This document shows positions 43,701 through 57,659 of a stretch of 64,000 nt of DNA, in pieces. The position numbers were made by a program, and so were the translations under genes. The DNA is taken from positions 71,803,221 to 71,867,220 of the forward strand of contig NC_029516.1 in assembly GCF_001577835.2 (NCBI RefSeq). Direction: 5' to 3'. How positions within the stretch are numbered: the first letter of the stretch is position 1; each line of letters begins with the position of its first letter. The notes below the pieces were generated by a model. It was given only the letters and a program-made list of their open reading frames with translations. It did no database searches and was not told where the DNA came from. This DNA is from Coturnix japonica. Its lineage: Eukaryota > Chordata > Aves > Galliformes > Phasianidae.

Positions 43701-46700
43701 CTATCACGTTCCACCCTCCCTTTGGGTTTCGAGATGCGATTGATCTGTACTGTAAGTTTACAACGTGCTAACTCAGCACTCTCTACAGTATTTCCAACAC
43801 CGTCCTGCTAAAAAGCTTTTTAAAGTCACTTCTGGTATTCAGGGACCTCACCAATGTTGTTATTGTCCATCGAGTTGGGAGAAATTTAGAGGGGGAACAA
43901 ACGTCATCTGATCTTTGGCAAAATGCTTCTCTTTCAACTCTTGGTTACGGGTAGTGCAGATAAAAGTGCTATGTCCAATCCCCACCGGGACTTAAAGGGC
44001 CATGGGAATTCTCAGCATAATTTTATTAACGTGACCTTTAAGGAGATGGTGGGGGATGGGTGAAGAACACAAAGAAGACACTGAGAACAGACCACACAGA
44101 CAGCGCTTAAGGGGGGAAGCAAACCCAAAGCAAGTTAGGAAGGGAAACAGGAGAGAAGAGAGATGGAGCAGGGACTGAATAAGACTGGCAAGGAATGGCA
44201 GAACCACCTCCTTCCAGTTTATCCAGGGAGTGGCAGGAGTAGGTTTGGGGCTCTCCATCCATGAAAAACACCCTTCTGTGCATCGTTCTCCATTTTCCTG
44301 AAACCTCTGCTTTTCTTCCTCCAGGCAACCATTAATCTAATATTAAGCCCCTTAACCTCTCTAATTGTTCCCTTTCAGTGTCAGCTGGTTTCCTATTAAC
44401 CTTTCAATCTCTCTGTAATGCAGTTACTTCTGATTCCAGCCAGCCCTGGCTCTAAACCTTTACCTCCGGCAGTGAATTTTCCAAGCTTTCACTTTTTTTT
44501 CTCTCTTGCTTTTCTGTAATGATTATAACTGCTGTTAAGGAGCCAGTTTGAACCAGCCTCTAAATGCACAGGGCTGAACCACTTGGAGTCTATAAATAGC
44601 CCTTCGCTAACCTTGGGCCTTATTTCGTTTATGTTGATTGGCCTCTCTCTCTCCACTCCATTGCATCTCCCTCTCTCTCTCCCCTCTCCATTATTGATGC
44701 CGGTTCTTTTGTTGCTATCTGACACACCTTCTTGTTGATAACAGGGTTGGTCAGTCCTAAGTTTTTATCTCCTGAACAAAATATCGTTGCTGGGGAAGAG
44801 TCTCTAGAATTTTTAACAAGGAAAGCAGAGAATGAGGCAGGCCTGAAGCAGCAGGTCTGAAAACTACTGTGCTGTGCAATGGGAGATTGCCTAGCTGAGC
44901 ACAAGTCACAGTTTGCTCCCTACAGGCTGGATTTCTCCTGTGACACACAATGTGATCATCCTCAAATGCAGTCTCCTGTGCAAATCCCATTGTGCGGTAC
45001 TGAAGCCAAGATGTCTGTCTGCCCACAGACAAATCAGGAGTTGCTGGCCTAAAGTTGAAACAGAAATCTCAGAACTCTAAGTAAACTGGCTTTGACACCA
45101 TTAATCAATATACTACTGCTGCTTGTCCCTGCAACAGGGCAGAATATGGTTTGCTTTGCTGCCCATCAGATACAACTCTATGGTATATGTGCTGTCTCTT
45201 CTAACCCCATTTGCTTCTTCGGTGCTGAGCTTTCTTGAACCCTGGTAGCTCTCCTCAGTGCCTGCAAACACTTTGTTTGTTTATCTGTAAAACACAATGA
45301 CTGCTTGCAGTTAAGTCTGATTTGGAGCAGTTGCATGAGATTCCCTGGTGTCTCTGGAGTCAGTGTAAGTCACAGCTCTGTACTGCGAGGTAGATGTTGC
45401 ATTGCATTCAAAAACTGCTTGTGTGCAGTGGTGCAATGGCATCTGCCTGTGCTTTTCAAGTTTTGGGGGTGCTAGTGCAGTGCCATAACAGGTTTGGTTG
45501 GTGGCTCTAGCAACAGCCATGGCTTCTGTGGGTGGACAAGTACTATGCCATTACAGAACAGCCTGAATCAGGGGATATCAAAATGTCTCTGTTTTCCTAT
45601 GCGTCCAGAGGCAAGGTCTTTCCCTACAGAGCTGCATCTTCCCTGATGAAAGAAGAGGGAGGCATGGGAAACTTCTGTGGCTTGTGCATTGGTTGATATT
45701 CATAGTCTTTTGCTTCAGCTCAGGAGGATTTGTGTGTCTGAAAGCTCTTCTATTTTCCCTAGCTGTATCATTTGTCTAATGCCAGCTGTTACCTTTCCCT
45801 GAGAGTCCTGCCTCAAGGTCAACAGAGGCTTACCAAAATAATAGGAGCTATTCTCTTCAACTCTCCATGCAGCTCAGTGCGTCCCTGCTTGCCCACTCGC
45901 TGCTATTTCTTGCAGCAACCCTTTGTCTTATTTTCTAGCAAATGTTCTTGATCTATGCTAGGGCAGTAAAAAATAGCAAAGGAAAAGTGAGCGCCGGCAA
46001 ATCTGTGGTTAAAGAAGGTTCACGTGGAGGTATCAGACCAAGGGCCTTCTTTTTCAACAGCCGAGTCCAGTAGGAAGCATGGCTTGTGTAAGTGCTGCAT
46101 GTGTAGAAAGCACAGCTCCTGAGGCATGTGGCAGCCAGTACTGTTTAATAATGCACATCCCGTGGGGTGACTGAGTGCTTGCTTTCCATCATCACAACCT
46201 TGTGGCCTTCATATTCTTTTTAAGACTCAGGCCCAGCCTTCACTCTGGTGCCATGTGGGTGCATAAGAGCCACCGAGCCCTGGCTGTGCTTGCAAAGGGC
46301 CGGGCTCAGGCTGGAGGGCTCAGGCTGGGCCTGCCACTGGGTGCCATCTTAGGGTGGGCGCCATCTTGGGGCACTACTTCAGAGTGGCCCCTCAGTGGGG
46401 CCTGTGGGCTACAGTGTCATCCCTGGACCCATGACCTTGTGGTGAAGATGTGGGTCAGTGGTGGAGAGCATGTGTTCAGGGCAGGTGGAAAATGTAATCC
46501 GAAGCAAAGGTGTCCCTGCTTTTTTAGTCTGCATACAGCAAAGTGATACTGGATCATTCCCTAGACACTCCCCAAGTGCCCATTTTACCTGGCTTCTTTG
46601 CTATGTCCGGTCTCTGCTCCCTGGCCCCTGGGAAGCTTCCTGACTATTTACCCCAGTGATCCATCATATGACCCCGCTGTGGCAATGTGATACAGCTTTA

Positions 46701-49700
46701 GCTGCACTAATCAGCTTAGCTTGCTCCCCGCTTGTCGTCTTACTTCAGGAAAAACTTTATGCAGTGCCTGGGTAGGGCTGCTCATTCCAGAGGATTTAAA
46801 TCCAAGGTGGAAAATAGCAACACAGACTTTAACTTGGTTGTTTTGTAGGCAGAATTCAGTTTACCATTGCCGCTTCTAATTCATCGTTCCTCTAGGAGTA
46901 ACTGAGCTTTTCGTGATACATTTAGGTTTCACTTGCGTAGTAAGAAAGATCTCAGTCTCTGTTAACAAGGAAAAGAAAAAAAACCCTCTGAAAAAAAACA
47001 ACAGCCCACAACAAAACAATCCAACAGTAATGAGTGCTTTGGCTGAAGCATTTGAGAGGTGCTCAGTCATCCAAATGAACTTAGAGACTGCATCACTTCC
47101 CTCCTTTCTCTTCCCAGCTTGAAGCAAATTGGGCTCTAGAGAAAAGAATATTGTTTGTTGCAGGGGACTGGAAACTTTCACCTTGAGCCTCAAGGGGGTT
47201 TTCAGATGAGACAGCAGGAAAGAGGAGGGCTTATGGTAAACACATTTTGGATATATATATATATATTATTTTTTTCTTTCCTCAGAGAGACATTTGCATG
47301 CTGGAGTGCTAGGAAGAGTCACAATTTGGTTGAGAAGTGACAGCCCAGGCTCCATCTCATTAGCAAATCAGCCAGTGATGCATATGGGACAAAGTGTGCT
47401 GATACTTAAGTCTCCATTAGGTGAGGGCAAATCAACTATACTATAGGGTGAAAGGATAACTAAATATGCTGCTGTATAAGAAGAGGATCTGGCAAAAACT
47501 GTGCACCTTCCCCTCTCAAAGAGGCCTGTCCCTCAGAGAGTTAATGATCCTGCTTTCTCAGGAGGTGAAAAGATACTTCCGTGTAGCATCCCAGAAAAGA
47601 TATGGAACTGCCAGGAGCAGCAGAAGACTTTGAACATCCTCAAGGTTTTGTACTTGTGTTGTCCCCTTAGCACCCGTGACTTGAATATAGTCTGGAACTG
47701 ATTAACTTCACTTCGATCTCTGGAAGGGAATGTTCTTCCAGCAGTTAAATATTCTCTCAGCATTGCACATGGACCAGACATTACAGAGGCTAGGGCTGCA
47801 TTTGCATTTTTTCCTCATGAACTGAAAGAGAAAGGAATATCCTCCAGTATTTCACTGCTGCCATTTCCATCCTTCATGGTAGTGCCAAATTCAACCTAGC
47901 TATCCTGTTAGCTTCAGCAGCATTCCCCCAAGCCCTATGGCCATGAGATTTGCAGCTCACACAGCAGGCAGCCCGTGCCGCACACATGACAAATACTTTG
48001 GTTCCAAAGTACATCCTCAGAGAACAGCATGAATCACATTTCTGAGAAACACGGTATCTCTAGCACTTATAAATGCCTTTGAGTGGTATTGCATTAGGAG
48101 AGGTAGAGCTCCCCTACTCCAGCTTTCCACCTGGGGGATGTCTTCGGGGATAAAAGTGACTTAGAGAGCACTGCAGTAAAGTGGTTAAACTGGGAAAATC
48201 TGAAGCATCAGTACAGGCTTTTAGAAGTATCTCTAACTTCCCTCCAGCTCCTATCTGCACTACACACTTGTGTGTGTGCCTTTGGCGTGCTGACGCAGCC
48301 AACAGGGAAACATCACCTCCTTCCACTGCTGCCTAACATCACACTGGGAGTTGGGGCATTATGCTGCAGGGGAAGGAGAGCAGAGTGGGCTCTCTGAGTT
48401 CTTCCGTATGAAGCTGAAGAACTCACTGAGGAAGCAGTTCAGCTTATGAAGTACCCTGAGAGACCTTTCCATAGGAACTGTGCTTGTGGCTGTTCTAGCT
48501 ACGGCAGGTCAGGGAGAGCTGCTTGCCACCACAGGACCGGATCTTCCCCAGGACACCAGCAAGCCATTGCTGCTGTGTCTGTGCCAGGGAATAAGGGAGG
48601 GAGGTTGGGACGTATTTTGGCTCTGTACAGGGCTGAGCAAACACAGCAACATTTGCCTGATAGTGACCACCTGCCTGTGAATTGGTGCGATCTCTGGCCA
48701 TGGCGATCAGGTACCTGCTGCTCCTCCTGGCTCAGGGAGTCTCCTGTTTCCTCTGGCTCAGTCAGGGGCTCTTTTTTTGCCCTCTCTTTCTATGCAGTGC
48801 TCATCTGTTTGCTTACTATTTCAGGCACGGGTGACAGCAATCAAAAAAACATTCCACTGTACTCAGTTAATCCATAGGAAAATCCCATGCTGGTACACAA
48901 AATGTGGAGACTATGCTTACGCATTCTCCCCCAAGGGCCTTGGGCAATGGAAATTTTCTCAAGCTCCATTCATTAACAAAATAGATGAGCAGTTATGTAA
49001 GATCATGTGAGGGAAGTGGTTGGGCTTTGGTCAATGAAAGAGTTAGTCACACATCAACGAGCCCGATGAGCCTGGGAAGAAATATGGAGATGCTTTTCTT
49101 ATTCAAGGACTGAAAAAAAGGAGAATTTTAGCTTCAAATCTTCATTTTATACTAAGCTTGGTGACCACCTTTACATTCTAGGCATTGCAGGAGCGCTGTT
49201 GTACTTAAGCAAAAGCAGCATTGAGATCTGTTGAGATCTCCCTCTTTTTCCCTTCCCAGGTCTATCTCCCGTGCTCTGAAAGACTTAGTCAACCACTTCT
49301 GACTTGTACTTTTGGGGTGCAATTGAGGTGCTGTTTCCCACCAGCCCAGCCAGTCTGCCCTGAGAATGCTCTGGGCGTAGGTAAATTGAACACTAGTAAT
49401 ATTTGGTGGTGGAAAGTGGTGGACTCGATTAGACGTGATCTGAAACAATATCGTCCCACTCTTCACTGGTTTTCATGCTCTCTCAGCACTAGGAACCCTG
49501 CCAAGTGTCCTCCAGGACCCTGAGCTGAGTTTAACCCTGGCCCTTGGCTCTTCCTAGCTTCTGCTTTGAGGCTTGCAGATCTGCGACTTTCAGACAATGA
49601 TAGTTTACAGAAGGCAATCAAATAAGCTTTGTTGGTTTTTTTTTCCCTTCATTTGCGCTAATCCCTGCCTGCTGAATAACCAGTTGCTTGTGTTCTTTCA

Positions 49701-51940
49701 CCTTGCAGCCAGCCTCCTGAAGGTCGTTGCACTAGCTGAGCAGTGGAACTTGGCTGGCAGCCTCCACAAGACATGGAGTGGCATTTGCCTAGCATGACCT
49801 ATTGGGAGCACTCATGGCCACTCATGGAGTGCAGAGGAGGCCTCAAAAAGAAACTGATGTGGGGCAGATAGGGAGGATATAGGCAATAGGGTATAGCTGA
49901 AGCACTGCTAGATGCATGAGGACTGGGAATAAGTGAGAGCTGTGTCCCTCTCACATGCACTGATGTGAGCTGAGGTTGTGAAGCCTTGAAAACCTGCTGC
50001 GTAGAGGTGCTCACAGACACATGCTGTACCTGATGGCACTGGGCAGGGCATCCCAACCCCACATGGGGTATTCATGGTGCATGCTCGGTCCTCAGTCAAA
50101 GCACAGTTGTTTCGCCAAGTGGATGCTTTCCAGAAGGAGCCACATTCCTGACCATGGAGAGCTGAAAGGACTGCAAATGGGATATGCCTTAAAATAGACA
50201 GAGATATAGGAACAGAGCTCATTTCCCAGGCAGCGAGGACACGTGCTGACATCTCAGGCGTTTGTTCAGAGGGAGGGGCTGCTAAAACTGCAGCTGACAG
50301 CCTTGGCTGCCAGTGTCACTGGTTGCCTTAGGGCAGTTTTCACTACCTTAAAGGATATTTGTTGAGATTGGTGGGGATTTTTTTGCTAGTAAGATTTGTC
50401 TCTGCCTCCCTATAAGGCAAACAGAGTGGGAGATAGATTCCCCTTCTACAAAACCATCGAGGTGTTAAGTAAAATGATGTGTCATGAATTAGGATAAAAA
50501 GGTTAGATCTCTACTTTTTCAAAGAACTTGGAAAAAAACTCTCCTTGTTCAATTGAAATGTTTTATTCTAGCAACCTTCAAATGTTTTCTTTAGAACCAT
50601 ACAGACAGAAGGTTAGCCTTCTGCTTTTTAATGGCTAAGTACTGGAAATCTATGGTGGAAACCTGTTGACTTCAAAAAACATCTGAATGTTATGATGCTC
50701 ACAGGAGGGATCCCCTGAGTGGTGCTCTTTTAAGTAGTTGTTACACAGTCCCCACGAAACAATATACCACAGTGTCTGTTGTTTTTGCAAACAACAGCGT
50801 ATACAAAGTATTGGATAGTGCTGGGTAGGTAGGAAGAAACATCCATGGCAACTCAGATGTCGCTGATGGAGAAACCCAAACTCTGGCAGGTCAGAGCACA
50901 ACAGAAGTGAGCAGAAGAACAAGAAATCAGCCTTCCCATACTGCCCATCTTGTGCTGAGCTCTCCAGCCAGCACAGTCTTACTGCCTTGCAGTGCTGGCT
51001 GCAATGTACGGCACCAGGCGACCGCGGGAGTTAATTATTAAACAGAAAGGCGTCATTGGTCCCCTTGCCACTGCCGTCCCTCCCATAAATATGCTGCGTG
51101 ATGGAAGAATGATCATGTGCAATAAGAACAAAGAAACCTTTTCAGGATGAGCAGATTTTCCTTTGCTGGAGAGCTGCTCCCGCTTTGCCTCCCTGGAGCT
51201 GGGGGAGTAATGCGCTCACTCTCCATAAAGGTGGAGTTCAGGAAAGAAAGATGAAAAGGACACAAGAGACAGTCACGATGCTGATTTCTTTGAATAATCT
51301 CCCCAGCTGTTAGCCCAAGCCATTTCCTTATCAGGGAGTACTGTAATAGCAGCGTTTCAGAGTCTGGAAGGAAACATTTTGAAGTTAGCTTTGGCATTTC
51401 AAGGCTATCACTATTTTCACCGAGGTTCCCTGGACTTGTAGATAAAATATTAACTCTGGACTGGGTGTAGAGGCCCCAGCAGGCTGTAAAGCAGTGGCAC
51501 AAGGGAAGTGACAGGCTCTGGTACAGAGATGGTAACATAGCATCCAGGCATTAAAAACCAGCATGTGGATAGTTTCTCCCAACAGACACACTGCTTTTGG
51601 CTGTACATCTTAGAAAAACCAAATGCTTGCAGATAAGTTCTGCAGGTGCCAGGCACTCCAGGATCAGAACCCTTTTCTGAAATAGCCTGTCACCTTCATT
51701 CTGGAAGGGAACAGTGGAGAGCCACTTCAGTTCCTCTGCTATGAAGCCTCTCCAGAGCCCTTTGCCTCTGACTATTCCAAATCCCAAGGCTGACTGTGGG
51801 GCCCAGGAATCTGGACAAGGTGAATACAAGCTGCTGCTGGCATGGTTTCATTCCTCAGTGAAGCAAGCAAGGGCTTCACAGACAGGGGACACTAAATCCA
51901 TTTCTTTGCCTGTGCTCTGAGCTTGGCAGGTTCACAGTGA
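40750..51940. other. Gene-poor intergenic block
   Basis: No coding exon of a recognised family was found across about 11 kb on either strand. Open frames of up to 160 codons (for example 41150-41611 and 48446-48877) lack domains and splice support. Candidate regulatory blocks by look alone, AT-rich with dense homeobox-like TTAATTA or ATTAAT words, are about 42590-42740, 44300-44640 and 51000-51120. Simple repeats are an (AT)8 run at 47251-47266 and CT-rich runs at 44645-44690. Confidence 0.4.
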
Positions 51941-51951
51941 ACTCCTGAGCT

Positions 51952-52101
51952 GCCCCTCTCTCCTCTCCCCTCCCTCTCCCTCTCCCTCTCCCTCTCCCTC
52001 TCCCTCTCCGCTCTCCTCCTCTGCCCTCTCCCTCTGCTCCTGCTCCCTCTCCCTCTCCCTCTCCTCTTTCTCCCCCTCTCCCCTCTCTCTCCTCTCCCTT
52101 C
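51952..52101 (+). repeat. CCCTCT hexamer microsatellite, about 150 bp
   Basis: A pyrimidine-only tract with a near-perfect (CCCTCT)n core at about 51971-52009 and looser CT-rich flanks with a few TGC interruptions. A pure purine/pyrimidine mirror tract of this length can form triplex DNA. The minus-strand open frame rich in RERERE repeats is only a translation of it. Confidence 0.9.
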
Positions 52102-52644
52102 TTGTCCCAGCCTAATGCCTGTGGAGGAACCTTTGTAAGCAGGCAGCCTCTCTTGCCTCCCTAGCATCACAGCATCACATCGCAACTCAATGGTCTGTGG
52201 GCAGACCCACAGCATCCCCACCACTCAGCATCCTCACTACTTCACAGGCAATGGACATGCAAAGAGCTTTTCAGGACAACTCTGTGTGAAGTGGTCACTG
52301 CCCAGCAGAAGCAGGGTGTCTCCCAGTATGTGTCATATCACTCAGGCTCAGCTGTGCCAATAGGTCTTGGTTTACAAATGGATTGTATTTGCTTACTTAC
52401 AAATGCAAGTGAATCTGGTTTGTAGATAGAGTCAAGTTACAAAGAAAGTAAACAAATGTCATACAGAATTAAGATTAACATCATCCCTTTAGATACTTCA
52501 GCATCCTGTTTAGCTGACTGGCTGGTGTGTCCCAAGCTAAGACTAAAATGCTGGGAGAAGTCCTAGAGCTTCACCTTTCTGCTTCTGGCATTAAAGATAA
52601 TGGGGAGACACCAGGGCAGAGGGTCTGTGACCAGCACGTTCCTT

Positions 52645-52762
52645 CTCCTAAGGGGAATGGACAAGCCCCTTTGCAAATCATAGCTTCTTTGGTTGTTGTG
52701 GGCAGTTGGACTGGATGATCTTAGAGGTCTTTTCCAAAATTGGTGATTCTGTGATTCTACAA
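52645..52762 (+). mobile_element. CR1 LINE tail, sense
   Basis: GGGCAGTTGGACTGGATGAT, CTTAGAGGTCTTTTCCAAAA and the end GGTGATTCTGTGATTCTAC match the CR1 3' end. It is truncated just upstream. Confidence 0.85.
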
Positions 52763-53882
52763 TTGTGTCTCCTTTATTGTTCTGAATTGTGTTCTTTATT
52801 GTTTCTGCTTTACACCCAGCCTGAATGCTGCTCCTGAATTCTGAAGTCAAAGTGCTTGATGCCACATCGGCAGCCCCCACACAAGGTTGAAGAGCGTCAC
52901 AGCAGGCACAGCCTGTGTCTTTCTTCCTCTGCTTGGAAAGAGCGGGGACAAATATTAGCTTCTGATGAAACCGAATGTCTTCACTTTGTTAGGGACAGTG
53001 CACTGATAATGGCTCTGCCTCACATTCTTGGCCAGCCTTGTGCCATGCCCTGGGAGGCTGCCAAACTTGCATTCAGGTGATCCTGAGCTATCTGAGAGGA
53101 AAGGCAGAGCCAATGCCCACTCAACGGGACTTTGTCCTCCCGATGGCAGGCGGGTTATGAAACGTCAGTCCCTGCGTGTGCTGGCATGGCAGGAAGGCTC
53201 CTGCCCTCACAATAGCAGCATTCTCTGTGAACTCAGCTGGGAAAGATGAGCACAAAATTGAACCTGAATGCACGCAGGCTTAGAGCCCTTTTCAACAAGA
53301 TCTCATTAGCCTCTGGCAGTACCAGAGGCAACAGCTGCTGGTTGGATGGGCTTTCGCAGCAGGACTGTCTGGAGGATGGCATGTGTGTGCACATATATAT
53401 ATTCGTCCTTGCGTGTGCTTTCTGTACCTGTAGACTAAAAGCCACAGGTTCTCATGGACAGCCATGCAATCTGGATGCTGCCTCGGGCAGCTGCTGTCAG
53501 CAGAGCTTTGTAGGTTGCCTTCCCAGACCCTGGGCACATGGAGCACATCTTTGCCAATGCAGTAAAGTCTTCCTGTCCAGGGATGCTTTCAAAGTGTGAG
53601 AAAATCCCGTTCTGGCTTCAGTTACCCTTTCAAAGGGCGGGTTTATCTGTTGCGTCAATACGTTTGTGCTGGGATCCAGCAGGACGGGGCATATCCTCTG
53701 AGCATGCATTGGCCCAGTAGCTGTTTGTAAGTAAGGATTAATGGGGGGATGAGGCTCTGGAGAGTAACCTGCTGTTCCTTCTGGGATCAGAGACAGAGAT
53801 TTACCACCGAGCTCACATCATTGTACCACAGGGGCTCTGATTGTGCTCCAATGGAGGGAGCAGGACAGAGTGCTGGGGGCAG

Positions 53883-53992
53883 AATCATAGAATCACAGAA
53901 TCATTAAGGTTAGAAAAGACCACTGAGACCATCTAGTCCAACCATCAACCCATCACCACCGTGCCCACTGACACAGGTCCCTCAGTGCCACA
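53883..53992 (-). mobile_element. CR1 LINE tail, antisense
   Basis: AATCATAGAATCACAGAATC, ATTAAGGTTAGAAAAGACCA, CATCTAGTCCAACCATCAAC and CACCGTGCCCACTGA: the well-preserved reversed 3' end of a CR1 element. Confidence 0.92.
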
Positions 53993-53994
53993 GA

Positions 53995-56815
53995 TAAGGA
54001 GGCAGTTCAGCAGCGTGGCTGCCATTTCCCACAGCCTGCCCTTTTATTGGCAATCAAATTAGCTGACACAGGCAAGGGAAAATGTTTACTCAGTTCGAGA
54101 CCAGCGGTCCTTGTTTTGAAAGCGGAGTTTTATCCTCAGCCCTAACTTCTCCCTGCACAGCATTAATCACTGGTCTGGGAACTGAGGATTTGAACCATCT
54201 CCAGAGCTGTACAAGCAGATTTGGTGACTCTCAGCAGTGCTCTGTAAATACATCCCAGCAGGGAGCTCTGTAAGCAAACAGCTCCTTTGCGAGCAGGAGG
54301 GCCTTTCCCCCAGGTTGTTCAACTGGACAGACAGTGCAAGGGAAAAGGGCTGCGCTATTTTGCAGGGACAACGAAAGCACCACAAAGAACAATCTGAAAC
54401 CACCAACTTACAGTCCAACCATCCACTTTCCTGCAGCCTAGCCAGAGCAGGATTTGTATCGGAGGCAGGAAGCCAGCTGTGTGGCAAAAGCAGCTGTGCT
54501 TTGACATCATCTTTGTCCCTCAGCACGTGTGTGTTACAACACAGGCCGTAACCACACAAGTGTGAACTCGCCTTACCCACAGGGCCTGGTTTCTTAAAAA
54601 GCTTTTTGTGCCTGCCAGAGGAAAGGTGTGGTTTCAGGATGCAAATTCTCCTCTAACGCTTTGTGGCAGACTTTTAGAGCAAGGCATCATGCTGCAAGGG
54701 ATGCAAGACCTCACCGGTATTTTTATTAACATTTCCCTTTAGGAAATGATGCTTTTTGGAGCATTTCTATGCAGTGTTGCAGAAATTCTTTGTGTATACA
54801 TGCATATGGTTGAAAATGTTGAAGAAAAGAATAAAGAAATAAGGAATGTCTCTACCTTTTAAAGTACTCATTTCTCTTAATGGGCTCTTTTCCTCTTAAG
54901 AAATCGCTGGATTTTTGTTTCTGTTGTTGTATTTCTTTTCCTGATGTACACTATTGCCTACCCGTGGGAGCCTGATGCTATCAGGCAAGACTCAGATTAT
55001 TGAACCACCGAGGATATAAATAAATGCTGTTAAATGGTTTAACTCGATGGCCTTTGCCCTTCCTGGGGGATGGAGCTCATCTTACATCAATATGATTAGT
55101 GGAGGAGATTGTGTATTGATTAATTGTCCAGACTCGTGTCTCATTAGCTGGCAGTAGCGTGTGCTACATGACCTTTTTCCGCCAAAATCAGAGCTTTGCT
55201 TCATAGTGGCTGGCTGCCCAAATCCGCCAAGCTCTCGCAGGACCATGCTGTCAGCATCTGATAGCTGTCCCTTTAGGGTCAATGACTTTCTGCAGGGGAT
55301 ATCTCTGGGACAGAGCTGAAGCAGGTGGGGCAAAGATCACCCTGCTACTCCCATGCCCGCTGCCTCCTCATGGGGAAGCATCTCTAGCACGCGGGCCTAT
55401 GCAAAAAGCAAGTACAGAACACGTCACAGAACTCACACCTTGGCCAGCATGTTGCTGAATGGCCCAATCACCCCGCCAGAACATTGTCCCTAAATCCCCA
55501 CTTTCCTGCTGGGGCTGGAGCGCCAGCAGCAGGGCGTTGCTGCTTTCCCGGGGAGGAACTGGCAGTCCTGCAGCAAGAGAGTGCTGGCGCAGCTGGATGT
55601 GGCCTCAGCGTTTCCAGCACAACATGTCCCCAGGCTCTCAGCCTTCGGAGCTGGCACCTCTCACTACCTATTGTGTGTGCTGCTGGGGCTGCTGCACTGG
55701 CGGTAACCTGTTCCTGAGCTCCACAGTCACACCCAGGCATTGCTGACACGCTTGGCTGGATATTACTTTGTCCCAGGTGCTTGGCCTTGGGACAAGTGGG
55801 ATAAGAAGGTGGCATTCACAAGCTCTATTCTTGTCGCTGCCATGCGGTGTGACCTTGAGCAAGGCTAGCAAGAAGCAAGGGGAGGCTGTCCCGTGATGCT
55901 GCCATCAGGCTTTGCTGTGCTGGGACATCACCTCTAGGACAGAAACGTAGTGGAGGAAATGCGTGTGCTCTGTGTGAATGACACTGATTAGCAGAATGGT
56001 GATGGAAAACCTGGTACCCAAGGGAAAGAGACGAGGAAGTTGTGGAGAGAAATGTGCTTCAAGTGTGGGCAGAGGGAAGCAGGAAGTTTGACATCTGGAG
56101 TAGGGTGCTGGAGACTTGTCCATCCCATTTGCCTCTGTCTGATACTTGGCTTGGACCAGATGCATTGCACAACAAGAGAATTACTTAACCTCTGTCAGCC
56201 ACACTGTGCAGTGCTACAGCAGCTGCCTTCCTCCTAAGGAAATGAGATTCCCAGCCATAAATTGCAATTAGAATTACTGTCTACAGGTAAAGGCAGTTGC
56301 ATGTTCTGACTCTGTGCTACCACGGCCTGTCCTTGCTGTCTTAAGTCAGCAGACAGTTTGGAGCTGGGAGACTCAACAAGGCTTACGACAGGCTTACAAA
56401 GGCTGATGAAATCTCACAGCTGTTCTCGTGAGTTCAGGTTTTTGCTTTAGATAGCTGCAGCCAGCACTTTCCATGGAAAAATACACTCTCATGTTCTGAA
56501 AGCTATACAGTATTTTCCTCCAGGATGCTCAAGAGCTGCCATGCTTCACTTATTGGTGCATGCCTAGTAAGGATAGCTTTATATCATTGTAGGATGTCAG
56601 GAGATGTGGAAATTCCACTAAAGCAAGGAGCAGACACCCTCATCCCAGTCTCTGTACCCTCACTGTAGCATAAGCATGGATATGTTTGGGTCATCCCTAC
56701 CACACTATCTGAGCAGACACCAGAGAAGAGCTTATCAAACACGTTAGAGAACTCTTTCCTTCTACTACATCATCTGAAGTTCAACAAAAGCTCACAAACT
56801 GGAAATGGGAGGAAA
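53995..56815. other. Intergenic, possible regulatory blocks
   Basis: No gene was recognised. The part from about 54880 to 55270 is AT-rich with words such as TGATTAATTGTCC and ATGATTAGTGG and a GC-balanced block after it. By look it could be a conserved non-coding element, but conservation cannot be seen here. Confidence 0.35.
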
Positions 56816-56821
56816 AGCATC

Positions 56822-56872
56822 AAGGAGGGGATTGGACCTGATGATCTCCAGAGGTCCCTTCCAACTCCTAAA
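56822..56872 (+). mobile_element. CR1 LINE tail remnant, sense
   Basis: GGAGGGGATTGGACCTGATG, ATCTCCAGAGGTCCCTTCCA and ACTCC match the CR1 3' tail. The final octamer repeat is worn. Confidence 0.8.
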
Positions 56873-57659
56873 ATTCATGCTCAGAGAAGCATGAGGAGGG
56901 CATGAACCTGACAAGGACATGCTGCAGGAGGGGCTGCAAAGGGGCAGAATGGAGCCAGAGACCTCAGGAGGACCTGGGAAGATAGGTCTGGAAGAAGAGC
57001 AAGGGCAAGTGGTCTGTACAGTAGTATTGCCTGCCCATGATGTTGTTGACCGTGAAGGAACAAGAAACAGTAGAGTTGATAAAACAGTATCTGGGTTCAT
57101 ATTACCTTGAGAAAAGATGACTGGATTTCTGCTGCAGTTACCCAAGGTTGGCTCAGGATGTTGATGAAGGTCTCTCATGTTTTAAGAAAGATCTGCACTA
57201 CCAGGAATTGTCATTACTACAGGTTTTATCTTCCTGTCTGGAGAATAATTGCTACTAGCACTGGCTGGGCTCAGGTATTCCCGGATGCCTCGGCTGACAC
57301 ATTTCCTCACAAAGAGGCAGCAAACTAATCAGAGCTGCTGTTGTGCTCTTGGTAACAAGTGAGACATTACAGAACAATGTGGTGGCAGATAACTTTTAAC
57401 CTTGACTGGGCACGGGCTGCTTCTGTTTAAATTAAATGGAAGAGTCAATCTCATGGGGCCACAGTGAATATTCTTTTTCAATTTCATTTTATTCAGATCA
57501 GGAGGTTCCCAGAGACCTGAAAAAATGGTACATTGAGTAGTAAGTCCAATGGCAAAGATGTTCAATCACCCTGTGAAACTGAGGTGTTGGACAAGGACTA
57601 CACTACATGGACTACAAGGACTGCTACTGAATGAATAGACGCTGAAACATAAAGCAGTG

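Noticed and set aside
48446-48877. A 143-codon plus-strand frame
   Set aside because: Its composition is random-like, and overlapping frames on both strands are of similar length.
51892-52224. Arginine/glutamate-repeat protein on the minus strand
   Set aside because: It is the literal translation of the CCCTCT microsatellite.
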